This document shows positions 53,299 to 61,721 of a stretch of DNA of 64,000 nucleotides, in pieces. The DNA is taken from assembly GCF_003173595.1 (NCBI RefSeq), contig NZ_QGNZ01000001.1, positions 1,178,001 to 1,242,000 on the forward strand, written 5' to 3'. Below the pieces are notes generated by a model. That model had not been told where the DNA came from. It searched no databases and saw only the letters and a list, made by a program, of their open reading frames with translations. Each line of letters begins with the position of its first letter. Position 1 is the stretch's first letter. The position numbers and the translations under genes were made by a program. Source of the DNA: Pedobacter yonginensis (lineage in GTDB: Bacteria; Bacteroidota; Bacteroidia; Sphingobacteriales; Sphingobacteriaceae).

Positions 53299-53720
53299 AT
53301 TAGCTAATCACCCAAACATCAAACTAGCTAATTATTTACTTCATTTGTATCGCTTTGCCCACATTAGCCAATTACCTAATCATCAAATTAGCTAATTATA
53401 AGTTTATTTTCATCGCTGTGGATACATTAGCTAATTATCTAATCATCAAATCAGCTAATTATAAGTTCATTTTCATCGCTCTGCACACATTAACTAATTA
53501 TCTAATCCTCAAATTAGCTAATTAATTATCGCTGTCCCCACATTAGCTAATTACCTAATCATCAAATCAGCTAATTAATTATCGCTGTGCCCACATTAGC
53601 TAATTATCTAATCATCAAATTAGCTAATTATTGATTATCGCTGTGGATACATTAGCTAATTACCCAATCATCAAATCAGCTAATTATTAATTATCGCTGT
53701 GTACACATCAGCTAATTACC
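53299..53720. repeat. Tandem repeat array between scoA and the four-helix-bundle gene
   Basis: Seven units and a partial eighth start at 53299, 53363, 53426, 53489, 53542, 53595, 53651 and 53707, with lengths of 64, 63, 63, 53, 53, 56 and 56 bp. The consensus is ATTAGCTAATTAYCTAAT, CATCAAATYAGCTAATTA, a variable AT-rich joint of 4-14 bp, then ATCGCTGTG and NNNAC. Each unit contains two TTAGCTAA-type palindromes. Adjacent units share the same length, indicating stepwise duplication. The last partial unit contains the scoA stop codon. It fills the whole spacer. Confidence 0.93.
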
Positions 53721-54414
53721 CCTTCCTCACCGTCCGCTGTTCAATCCTTTTCTCGTAATTCTTTCCTTGGAAAATTCGGTGTACGTAAATGCCAGGTGTA
53801 TGAATATAATCTGGATCGAGCTCCCCTGCTTCAACCAATTCTTCTACTTCTGCAATGGTTACTTTGCCTGCCATGGCCATGATAGGATTAAAATTTCGGC
53901 TGGTAGAACGAAAAATTAAATTGCCAGCAGTGTCCCCTTTCCAGGCTTTTACAATGGCAAAATCTGCATCAAATGCATATTCCATTAGATAATCCTTTCC
54001 ATCAAAATTTCTGATTTCTTTACCTTCAGCAACTTCGGTACCCACACCCGCCGGTGTAAAAATTGCAGGCATGCCGTAACCAGCCGCTAAACAACGTGTT
54101 GCCAAGGTGCCTTGTGGAATCAAATCAACCTCTAATTCACCGCTGAGCAACTGCCTTTCAAATTCAGCATTTTCACCTACGTAAGAAGAAATCATTTTTT
54201 TAACCTGACGTTTCTTGAGCATCAAGCCGATTCCAAAATCATCTACCCCAGCGTTGTTGGAAATACAGGTAAGATTTTTAACATTCTTTGCAACCAATGC
54301 GTTAATACAATTTTCTGAAATGCCACAGAGTCCAAAACCACCGAGCATAATTGTGGCTCCGTCTGAAATATCGCGAATGGCCGCTTCGGCATCTGATACC
54401 ACTTTATTTATCAT
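53716..54414 (-). CDS. scoA: 3-oxoacid CoA-transferase subunit A
   Basis: 232 residues. The alpha-subunit signature DGATIMLGGFGLCGISENCINAL lies at about residues 18-40, then TCISNNAGVDDFGIGLML, SYVGENAEFERQLLSGELEVDL and PAIFTPAGVGTEVAEGKE in separate places. It pairs with ScoB in acetoacetate activation. It ends RIEQRTVRKG as expected, and the TAA stop is formed by the first bases of the adjoining repeat. It is the first gene of the interrupted operon, divergent from the 54-residue Cys-rich gene. Confidence 0.95.
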   Translation of the reverse strand: MINKVVSDAEAAIRDISDGATIMLGGFGLCGISENCINALVAKNVKNLTCISNNAGVDDFGIGLMLKKRQVKKMISSYVGENAEFERQLLSGELEVDLIPQGTLATRCLAAGYGMPAIFTPAGVGTEVAEGKEIRNFDGKDYLMEYAFDADFAIVKAWKGDTAGNLIFRSTSRNFNPIMAMAGKVTIAEVEELVEAGELDPDYIHTPGIYVHRIFQGKNYEKRIEQRTVRKG

Positions 54415-54517
54415 TTTATGAAATTTTGGTTAGTCCGCTAAAATACAAAAGTGCATTTACAATCGGCATCCTTTACTAAAGAAATTAAACATTAGCGGAA
54501 TATCAATTAATTGGAAT

Positions 54518-54541
54518 TAATCTAAATAACGCTTACCTTTG
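54518..54541 (+). promoter_or_regulatory. Candidate promoter for the 54-residue gene
   Basis: TACCTTTG at 54534-54541 matches TANNTTTG, with a TTG about 20 bp upstream. It lies only 7 bp before the ATG at 54549, so the mRNA would be nearly leaderless. This is known in Bacteroidota but not proof here. Confidence 0.38.
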
Positions 54542-54548
54542 TAAAGCA

Positions 54549-54713
54549 ATGATTTACGAGAGAGACGATACCACCTTTATACTGCCTACCGATCCTGAAT
54601 TCCAGAAAGGAATGGGTTTCATCTTTAGCTGCACAGCAGAGCATAAAAAGTGTTGTGAAAAATTTAAAAAAGGTAAGCGTTGTAAAAAATGCCCTGGAAA
54701 TAAGAAAAAGTAA
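54549..54713 (+). CDS. 54-residue Cys-rich basic protein
   Basis: A short frame with ATG at 54549 and TAA at 54711-54713. The N-terminal half is acidic/hydrophobic (MIYERDDTTFILPTDPEF). The C-terminal half is strongly basic with five cysteines (SCTAEHKKCCEKF, then KGKRCKKCPGNKKK). The C-H-CC-C-C arrangement could bind a metal or nucleic acid. A TANNTTTG box lies just upstream. It ends 2 bp before the end of the convergent PQQ dehydrogenase gene, leaving no wasted space. I recognise no family. Confidence 0.6.
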   Translation: MIYERDDTTFILPTDPEFQKGMGFIFSCTAEHKKCCEKFKKGKRCKKCPGNKKK

Positions 54714-54715
54714 TT

Positions 54716-55807
54716 CTATTTCGAAAGTTCAATAATTTTATCATCACTTCCATTACTCGTACAGAAATAGATTTTTCCATCTGGCGATTGTGTTATCGCT
54801 CTTAACCTGCCGTAAGTATTTACATAAAAATCTTTCGTACCCGTTATCTTGGTTTGTGCGTCATCTAACTTCAACTGCATCAACTTGGTACCTTTAAGCA
54901 CAGCCAATAAAAGTGAGTTTTTAAATTGTGGAATATAATCTGAATTGTAGTACGAAAGGCCACTTGGCGCGATGGTAGGTGTCCATTTGATTAATGGAGG
55001 TGCAACATTATTTGCACCGCAAAATGCTTGTTCGCTCGGCTCATCGCAAAAACCTTTAATATTTGGCCAGCCGTAATTTCTCCCCTTTTCTATCAAATTG
55101 ATTTCATCATCTGAGTCCGGACCATGTTCAGAAGCAAAGAGTTTATTTCCTACTTGAACCAAACCTTGCGCATTTCTGTGCCCTAAAGACCAAAGCGGAT
55201 TATTTGCAATTGGATTATCAGCTGGGATTGTTCCATCTAAATTGATTCTTAAAACTTTACCTGAAAGCGATGCCGTATTTTGAGGCTGATTAGTATCAGA
55301 AGCATCGCCCGTGGTGATAAAAAGTTTGCCTCCACTAATGAGTAACCTCGAGCCGTTATGAATAGATGATGCCGGAATTTGATCGATTAAAACTAATGGA
55401 CTATTTAAGCTCCCTCCAGAATAGGTGTATCGCACTACCTTGGCCTTGTATGGATTACCATAATCGTAAACCACATATACAAATGGATTTGTGGCAAATT
55501 CAGGATGGAGCACCATCCCTAATAATCCACCTTCTCCATTCACTCGAACGTCTGATATGGTTAGCAATGGGGTAACTTGACCAGTTGAAGCATTCAGGCG
55601 ACTAATTTTACCTGATTTTTCGGTAAACCAAATAAAATTATCTGGCCCATACACCAATTCCCATGGCAAATTTAGGCCAGATGCAAGCACTTTAGATTTA
55701 AGCTCAACATCAGGAAGTGGCTCCATTTCTTCATTACTATTATTGCTATTTTTTTTGCAACCAGTAGCTAAAATCACTACCAATAGGCTGAGTAACATTG
55801 CTTTCAT
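54716..55807 (-). CDS. PQQ-dependent sugar dehydrogenase (soluble GDH/ASD-like) lipoprotein
   Basis: 363 residues with a lipoprotein signal ending LATGCKKNS (Cys 17). The six-bladed propeller of the GSDH family is clear: GLNLPWELVYGPDNFIWFTEKSG, GEGGLLGMVLHPEF, SSIHNGSRLLISGGKLFITTGD, GHRNAQGLVQVG, SEHGPDSDDEINLIEKGRNYG and NWP. These hold the catalytic His and the PQQ-binding Arg/Trp. It oxidises aldoses or aldehydes in the periplasm. An 8-bp inverted repeat lies immediately upstream of its start. Confidence 0.9.
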   Translation of the reverse strand: MKAMLLSLLVVILATGCKKNSNNSNEEMEPLPDVELKSKVLASGLNLPWELVYGPDNFIWFTEKSGKISRLNASTGQVTPLLTISDVRVNGEGGLLGMVLHPEFATNPFVYVVYDYGNPYKAKVVRYTYSGGSLNSPLVLIDQIPASSIHNGSRLLISGGKLFITTGDASDTNQPQNTASLSGKVLRINLDGTIPADNPIANNPLWSLGHRNAQGLVQVGNKLFASEHGPDSDDEINLIEKGRNYGWPNIKGFCDEPSEQAFCGANNVAPPLIKWTPTIAPSGLSYYNSDYIPQFKNSLLLAVLKGTKLMQLKLDDAQTKITGTKDFYVNTYGRLRAITQSPDGKIYFCTSNGSDDKIIELSK

Positions 55808-55811
55808 AACC

Positions 55812-55838
55812 GTAACGTTTTAAAAATAACAACGTTAC
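55812..55838. promoter_or_regulatory. Inverted repeat upstream of the PQQ dehydrogenase gene
   Basis: GTAACGTT (55812-55819) and AACGTTAC (55831-55838) form a perfect 8-bp inverted repeat with an 11-bp spacer. It starts 5 bp from the start codon. This could be a repressor operator or a leader hairpin that hides the start. The rest of the spacer to 56086 shows no gene. Confidence 0.4.
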
Positions 55839-56086
55839 AGCTAATAAGTTTTATATATTTCGTTGAGATAAAATCTTGAACAACCTAAGTTTGGGACAAT
55901 AAAAACGTCTTTTAAAACAAGCTGATTGGGGTATATAGTGTAACAAAAAGCACAATGATTTTAAATTCTATTTTTACTTGTGCATTTTTTATCGCAACTT
56001 TTGTGAATTAGATCATTCAAAATAATTTTTTGTTTGCTACAGATAATTTTCTCCGTTAGGACTCAAACCAATCTCACCTCAAATAC

Positions 56087-58465
56087 CTAATTGAGATAGA
56101 CATAAGTAATGCCATCGCCACCCCGATCGGCATGTTCATCTTCCATCCTATTTACCTGACTGTACTTTCTCAAATACTCCCGAATCATTTTGCGGAGGAT
56201 TCCATCACCTTTCCCATGTACCAATTTAATGGATGGAAAACCGAGCATAATGGCTTTATCCAAGTATTTTTCAACTTCAAACAGCGCATCTTCGGTCCTC
56301 ATTCCGCGCAAATCAAGTTCTGCCTTGAAATTAGAAACCGCATCGTTCATTCGCCCTGCGAAAGAATTAGCACTGCTTTGAATCACTTTCTTGGCCTCTT
56401 TGTTGCTAATCTTCTGTACACGATTTTTCTTCACAGTTGAACGTAAATCACCAATAGCCAAAACCAACTCGTTCCTGTTAATTTCTAACACCTGACCTGT
56501 GGTTTCACTGTCGGTAAATTTAACCCAATCGCCTACCTCAATTTCGCCTCCCACTACAATTTGAACAGGTTTTGGCTTATCTTTAGGTACCGCATTATTT
56601 ACCAATTCTTTTTGTAAATTCTGCCTAAGCGCCTTGGTAACCAATTTATCTGCCTGCTTTTCCTTAATTTCTGCAATTGTGTTTTCAACAAGCTTATTGG
56701 CACTTTTAATGATGTTTTGGGCTTCTTGCTTGGCTTCTTTAATTAGGATTTTTTTGTTTTCCTCTAAAAAGGATTTCAGCTTTTCATTTTCGGCAACTAA
56801 ATTTTTTGCCTTATTTTGTTGATTTGCAAGGCTTACCTTGGCATCATAAACATTCTTTTTTTCCCTTTCCAAATCAACCAGCATGGTATCTACCCGGTTT
56901 TGATTTGAGCCTGTTTTTTGTCTCGCCAGCTGGATAACCTCTTTAGGTAAACCAATATTTTGGGCAATTTCAAAGGCATAAGAACTACCCGGTTTCCCCA
57001 TTTCTAAAATGTAGAGGGGCTTCATTTTTGAATTATCGAAAAGCATGGAGGCATTTTCCAAACCCTCGGTATTGCCAGCAAAGAGCTTTAAATTGGAGTA
57101 GTGGGTGGTAATTACGCCACGAACTTTCTTGTTGTTCATTACTTCCAAAACGGCCTCCGCCATGGGGCCGCCAAACTGCGGATCGGTACCTGTTCCAAAC
57201 TCATCAATTAAAACCATCGTTTTTGGCGAGGCGTGCTCCACAAAATAGCGCATCTTTTTTAAGTGTGCACTATAGGTACTCAAATCGCTTTCAATAGATT
57301 GATCATCACCAATATCGGCAAAGATGTTTTCAAAAATTCCAACCTCACTATTGGCGTCAACAGGTATCAATAGCCCCGTTTGCAACATAATTTGCAGTAA
57401 ACCAACCGTTTTCATGCAAACTGATTTTCCACCGGCATTTGGTCCTGAAACCAAAACCACTCTAGTTTCTGCATCGATATGAATGTTTAACGGCGTAACG
57501 CTTTTCTTTTCCAAGGCAAAGGAAAGGGTTAACAGCGGATGCCTTGCATTAATTAACTTCGTTTTTGGTTCCCTTAAAAGACCCGGCATTTCTGCATCAA
57601 TATCCAGCGCAAACAAGGCCTTTGCGCGTACAAAATCGAGCTTGGTAAGGAAACCGTGATATGAAAGTAGCAAAGGCGAGTACGGGCGCAAATCATCGGT
57701 TAAAGCGATTAAAATCTTGATGATTTCACGTCGCTTGTCAAATTCTAAATCCCTTAACTTGTTGTTCAACGTAAAAACTTCTTCGGGCTCAATGTAAACC
57801 GTTTGGCCGGTTGCAGATTCATCGTGAACAAAACCCTTCAACTTCCGTTTGTTTTCTGCCAAAACCGGAATACACATTCGTCCATCGCGTATCGTCAAGC
57901 TCCCATCTGCTACCCAGTTGTTGGCAATGGCTTGCTTATAAATCGAATCCATACGCTTCCGCACATCTTGCTCGGCTTTGGAAATGGCTGATGTAATTTC
58001 CTGTAGCTCTTTCGAAGCATTGGGTTTAATTTTACCTTTCGGATCGATAACCGTTTCTATTTTACGAAGGATGTTTTTTTCTATCGGCAAATGCTCAAAT
58101 AATGCTTCCAGTGTTGGATAAACTTCTGCCCGCTCTTCGAAAAATCGCAATACAGAAAAAACGGTTTGCAAAGAAGTATAAACTTGAAACCACTCCTCTT
58201 CTAATAGATAAGTGCCCTCCACCCTAATCTTATCGACCAAGGATTTAATATCAAAAAAGGTGTTGATTTGTAAGGGTTCCTGATTTTGCAGGATGCTTTT
58301 GAATTCGCTGGTTTGTTTTAAAAACTTATCAATCTGATCAAAACGATTCATCACCTGCATTTTCTGCACCATCGCCTGCCCCATTGGGCTCATGCAATGT
58401 TTGCTAATCAATTGCCTTATCTCAACAAAACCTAAACGCTCTAAACAATTTTCGGGATATAACAT
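56087..58465 (-). CDS. mutS2: MutS2 (endonuclease/ribosome-collision factor)
   Basis: 792 residues, the standard MutS2 layout without the MutS mismatch-binding domain. The lever/core starts CLERLGFVEIRQLISKHC. The ATPase has VLVSGPNAGGKSVCMKTVGLLQ (Walker A; V-L order approximate) and TMVLIDEFGTGTDPQFGG (Walker B). A long coiled coil (about 500-620) follows, then a KOW-like segment (VGDWVKFTDSETTGQVLEI) and a C-terminal Smr domain with AELDLRGMRTEDA and LVHGKGDGILRKMIR. It suppresses recombination and, in Bacillus, acts on collided ribosomes. Confidence 0.96.
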   Translation of the reverse strand: MLYPENCLERLGFVEIRQLISKHCMSPMGQAMVQKMQVMNRFDQIDKFLKQTSEFKSILQNQEPLQINTFFDIKSLVDKIRVEGTYLLEEEWFQVYTSLQTVFSVLRFFEERAEVYPTLEALFEHLPIEKNILRKIETVIDPKGKIKPNASKELQEITSAISKAEQDVRKRMDSIYKQAIANNWVADGSLTIRDGRMCIPVLAENKRKLKGFVHDESATGQTVYIEPEEVFTLNNKLRDLEFDKRREIIKILIALTDDLRPYSPLLLSYHGFLTKLDFVRAKALFALDIDAEMPGLLREPKTKLINARHPLLTLSFALEKKSVTPLNIHIDAETRVVLVSGPNAGGKSVCMKTVGLLQIMLQTGLLIPVDANSEVGIFENIFADIGDDQSIESDLSTYSAHLKKMRYFVEHASPKTMVLIDEFGTGTDPQFGGPMAEAVLEVMNNKKVRGVITTHYSNLKLFAGNTEGLENASMLFDNSKMKPLYILEMGKPGSSYAFEIAQNIGLPKEVIQLARQKTGSNQNRVDTMLVDLEREKKNVYDAKVSLANQQNKAKNLVAENEKLKSFLEENKKILIKEAKQEAQNIIKSANKLVENTIAEIKEKQADKLVTKALRQNLQKELVNNAVPKDKPKPVQIVVGGEIEVGDWVKFTDSETTGQVLEINRNELVLAIGDLRSTVKKNRVQKISNKEAKKVIQSSANSFAGRMNDAVSNFKAELDLRGMRTEDALFEVEKYLDKAIMLGFPSIKLVHGKGDGILRKMIREYLRKYSQVNRMEDEHADRGGDGITYVYLN

Positions 58466-58497
58466 ATTCTGGTGCCACGCTTGCAGTGGTTTGTAAT

Positions 58498-59109
58498 TTA
58501 TTTACGTAAAGTTTGCTCTTTTAATAACCTTGCCTTTTTGCTTTTTACTTTGCGCAGAGAATCAGCAGATCTTCTAGCTTTTAACCTCGCTCTTGCCGAA
58601 ATTTTCGATGTGATCGCTTTCTCACGAGATTCAACAGTTTTGGCAGTCTCAACTTTTTTTGCTTCGGCCTTTTTTAAGGAATCTACTTTTTTCAAAGAAT
58701 CTGCCTTCAACTTCTTAGGGTCTTTAGCCAATTTAAGCGAATCTGCCTTTCTAATTTTAGCTTGCGCTACGGAATCAGCTTTATCAATTTTTATTTTTTC
58801 TTTACTAATTTTTGAAGAAATGTTTTTATAAATTTTTTCTAGATCTTCTGGATTTTGATAGTAATAAGCCAAGCTTCTGGTGTATTGTGCAGAATCGGTA
58901 TCGAATTTTTTATATATGCCATTGTAATACTCTGAACCCAATTTTCTAGCAGAATCTGGAATATAAACAGTAGATAGATAGCCATCTACAATATGTATAT
59001 CGTATAAAATCTTCTCCATTTCTTCTGGTTCTAGAATATCTTTCGGTTTACCTGGCCTACAACCAAGCGCCAAAAACACAATTGCCAAAACCCACAATAA
59101 TCGTCTCAT
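58498..59109 (-). CDS. DUF4296 lipoprotein
   Basis: 203 residues with a lipobox (VLAIVFLALGCRPGKP, Cys 17). The DUF4296 domain (about 22-120) has LEPEEMEKILYDIHIVDGYL and YYNGIYKKFDTDSAQYTRSLAYYYQNPEDLEKIY in adjacent pieces. The remainder is a long, charged Lys/Ala/Asp-rich tail with repeated ADSLKK words, probably an extended coiled coil or disordered linker in the periplasm. The family is restricted to Bacteroidota and has no known function. It lies 32 bp upstream of mutS2 and may be cotranscribed. Confidence 0.83.
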   Translation of the reverse strand: MRRLLWVLAIVFLALGCRPGKPKDILEPEEMEKILYDIHIVDGYLSTVYIPDSARKLGSEYYNGIYKKFDTDSAQYTRSLAYYYQNPEDLEKIYKNISSKISKEKIKIDKADSVAQAKIRKADSLKLAKDPKKLKADSLKKVDSLKKAEAKKVETAKTVESREKAITSKISARARLKARRSADSLRKVKSKKARLLKEQTLRK

Positions 59110-59179
59110 GCTTAATTAAAATATTATTTTTTGCCCAAATTGCGACAAGGTTATTAATTTTACCCAAAAATAGTTATAA

Positions 59180-59878
59180 ATGAGCATAGCTGATAATCTT
59201 AAAAAATATAAAAGCGAAGTAGAATCTGATGGCGTTAAATTGATTGCGGTTTCCAAAACCCAAACTGTTGAAACCATATTGGAGGCATACAACGCTGGGC
59301 AACGAATCTTTGGTGAAAACCACGTTCAGGAAATGGTTGATAAACAGGCTGAACTCCCAGCCGATATTGAATGGCACTTAATTGGTCATTTACAAAGTAA
59401 CAAGGTTAAGTATATCGCTCCTTTCGTAAAACTAATACATGGCGTAGATAGCTTGAAACTATTACAAGAAATTAATAAACAGGCTTTAAAAAATAAAAGG
59501 GTAATAGACTGTTTACTACAGGTTTACATTGCCGATGAAGACACAAAATTCGGCCTCGACTTTGATGAAGTGATTGAACTTTTACGATCAGATGAATATG
59601 CAGAATTGAAAAACATTCGGATTGTTGGCTTAATGGGCATTGCCACCAACACCAAAAATGAAAAACAAATTACCGTAGAATTTCAAGAATTGAAAGTGCT
59701 TTTTGATGGAATTAAAGTAAGCTTTTTTAGAAAAGAAGATTCCTTTAAAGAGATTTCTACTGGGATGAGCGCCGACTATAAAATTGCCATCGAAGAAGGC
59801 AGCACAATGGTTCGTATTGGGAGTGCCATTTTTGGAAAAAGAATTATCAAACATTTCAAAGCAGACTCAGCAAATTAA
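59180..59878 (+). CDS. YggS/PLPBP-family PLP homeostasis protein
   Basis: 232 residues, a single-domain alanine-racemase-like TIM barrel. The PLP lysine is in KLIAVSKTQTVETIL (near residue 28). FGENHVQEMVDKQ, WHLIGHLQSNKVK, VYIADEDTKFGLDFDE, RIVGLMGIAT and EISTGMSADYKIAIEEGSTMVRIGSAIFG are all canonical blocks. It carries PLP without known enzymatic activity and balances vitamin B6 and amino acid pools. The GNAT gene follows 7 bp after its stop. Confidence 0.95.
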   Translation: MSIADNLKKYKSEVESDGVKLIAVSKTQTVETILEAYNAGQRIFGENHVQEMVDKQAELPADIEWHLIGHLQSNKVKYIAPFVKLIHGVDSLKLLQEINKQALKNKRVIDCLLQVYIADEDTKFGLDFDEVIELLRSDEYAELKNIRIVGLMGIATNTKNEKQITVEFQELKVLFDGIKVSFFRKEDSFKEISTGMSADYKIAIEEGSTMVRIGSAIFGKRIIKHFKADSAN

Positions 59879-59885
59879 AACTTAC

Positions 59886-60353
59886 ATGAACGTGAACATC
59901 AGAACCGCAATTGCTGAAGATTGCCCAAGAATATTAGAACTTATTAATGAACTGGCCCTTTACGAACGCGCACCCGAAGAAGTAACCGTAGATCTGGATC
60001 ACTTTGTGGATGCAGGCTTTGGAAAAAGTCCAGTTTGGAAAGCTTATGTTGCAGAACATGAGGGAACAATTATCGGCTTTGCCTTATTCTACACCCGCTA
60101 TTCTACATGGAAAGGTTGCAGACTCTACCTCGAAGATTTCATCGTTACGGAAGATTGCAGAGGAAAAGGTGTGGGCAAATTACTTTTCGAAAAGGTAATC
60201 GAAGAATCAAAAAATGGAAATTACAACGGCATGGTTTGGCAAGTTTTAGACTGGAATGCCCCTGCAATTAATTTCTACAACAAATACAATGCGCATTTAG
60301 AAGCTGGATGGTTAAACGCATCATTTTCTAAAGCACAAGTAAAGGCATTTTAA
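59886..60353 (+). CDS. GNAT-family N-acetyltransferase
   Basis: 155 residues from ATG 59886 (MNVNIRTAIAEDCPRILELI); a longer frame overlapping yggS is rejected. The acetyl-CoA site is FIVTEDCRGKGVGKLLFEKVI (R/Q-x-x-G-x-G/A type, about 85-105). ALFYTRYSTWKGCRLYLED precedes it, and VLDWNAPAINFYNKYNA follows. It resembles the diamine acetyltransferase/thialysine acetyltransferase branch. It lies between yggS and an aspartate kinase with minimal gaps, so the three form an operon. Confidence 0.92.
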   Translation: MNVNIRTAIAEDCPRILELINELALYERAPEEVTVDLDHFVDAGFGKSPVWKAYVAEHEGTIIGFALFYTRYSTWKGCRLYLEDFIVTEDCRGKGVGKLLFEKVIEESKNGNYNGMVWQVLDWNAPAINFYNKYNAHLEAGWLNASFSKAQVKAF

Positions 60354-60355
60354 AT

Positions 60356-61621
60356 ATGGATATTTTCAAGTTTGGTGGTGCTTCGGTTAAAGATGCAGCG
60401 GGAGTAAAAAATGTTGGTGATATTATTCGCGATTACAAAAATGGGAAACTGTTAATTGTAATTTCAGCAATGGGCAAAATCACCAATAAGTTAGAAGAAC
60501 TTACACAAGCTTTTTTAACACAAAGTGAAGATACGCATGCCATTTTTGAAGAAATCAAACATTTTCACTTCAACCTGATTGAAACCCTTTTCGAGGGCAC
60601 GTCAAATCCTGTTTATGATGATGTAGCCAATACTTTCGTAGAAATAGATTGGCTGATTGAGGATGAGGCAGATGGTAATGCAGATTATATTTACGATCAA
60701 ATCGTATCCATCGGCGAAGTGGTTTCTACCAAAATTGTAGCCGCATGGTTAAATAAAATGGGCATCAAAGCCCTTTGGGTTGATGCACGTAACTTCATTC
60801 AAACCGATAATACGTACAAAGAAGGCAAAGTAGATTGGGAAAAAACCAATCAGACCATCCAAAAAGGACTACTCCCCTTACTGGAAGATCATATTGTGGT
60901 AACGCAAGGCTTTATTGGCGGAACCAGTGAAAACTACACCACAACACTCGGACGTGAAGGCTCTGATTATTCAGCCGCAATTTTCGCCTCATGTTTAAAT
61001 GCAGAAGCCCTAACCATTTGGAAAGATGTTCCTGGAGTATTAAATGCCGACCCTAAATGGTTTGATGAAACCGAAAAAATTCCACAGCTTTCTTACCATG
61101 ATGCGATTGAACTGACCTACTACGGAGCAACAGTTATCCACCCAAAAACCATTAAGCCACTTCAAAATAAGGGCATACCATTGTTCGTACGCTCCTTCAT
61201 TCAGCCAGAAGGCGTTGGAACAGCAATAACCAAAGAAAATAACCCTTTGCCCGTTCCATCTTTCATTTTCAAAGTAAATCAAGCGCTCATCTCCATTTTC
61301 CCTAAAGATTATTCTTTTATCATCGAAGAAAATTTGAGCAATATTTTTGAACTTTTCCATAAGCATAGAATCAAAATCAATACGATGCTCAATTCTGCCA
61401 TAAGTTTTTCGGTTAGCATTGATGATGATGCCAATAAAATTGAAAAGCTGATTCGTGATTTAGCAACGGAGTTTACGGTAAAGTACAACAAAGGCCTTGA
61501 ATTGGTAACCATCCGATATTATAATCAGCAAACGATCGATCGAGTAACGGTTAATAAAGATATTTTATTGGAAGTTAAAAGCAGACATACTTGCCAAATG
61601 GTGATGAAAAACAAAAACTGA
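60356..61621 (+). CDS. Aspartate kinase
   Basis: 421 residues. The N-terminal KFGGASVKDAAGVKNV, the central VTQGFIGGTSENYTTTLGREGSDYSAAIFA (two neighbouring parts) and the regulatory-linker WKDVPGVLNADPKW are diagnostic. The C-terminal region contains two ACT-like folds with ISIFPKDYSFIIEENLSNIF. It makes aspartyl phosphate for Lys, Met, Thr and Ile. Its start is 2 bp after the GNAT stop. It is monofunctional, with no homoserine dehydrogenase fused. Confidence 0.93.
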   Translation: MDIFKFGGASVKDAAGVKNVGDIIRDYKNGKLLIVISAMGKITNKLEELTQAFLTQSEDTHAIFEEIKHFHFNLIETLFEGTSNPVYDDVANTFVEIDWLIEDEADGNADYIYDQIVSIGEVVSTKIVAAWLNKMGIKALWVDARNFIQTDNTYKEGKVDWEKTNQTIQKGLLPLLEDHIVVTQGFIGGTSENYTTTLGREGSDYSAAIFASCLNAEALTIWKDVPGVLNADPKWFDETEKIPQLSYHDAIELTYYGATVIHPKTIKPLQNKGIPLFVRSFIQPEGVGTAITKENNPLPVPSFIFKVNQALISIFPKDYSFIIEENLSNIFELFHKHRIKINTMLNSAISFSVSIDDDANKIEKLIRDLATEFTVKYNKGLELVTIRYYNQQTIDRVTVNKDILLEVKSRHTCQMVMKNKN

Positions 61622-61721
61622 GGATTAGTATCGTCCCATATTATTCTGTAAACGGTTGAAAAACAATATTTCATCAGCACTAAAGATTGAAAAACAGCGA
61701 GTTAAATTTTAACACTTCACG

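Noticed and set aside
52741..53720. CRISPR array
   Set aside because: Units vary in length, the 'spacers' are near-identical between units, the repeats are internally palindromic and AT-only, and no cas gene is near.
59784..59885. Long N-terminal extension of the GNAT gene overlapping yggS
   Set aside because: The extension reads the end of yggS in another frame, and the ATG at 59886 gives the normal GNAT N-terminus.
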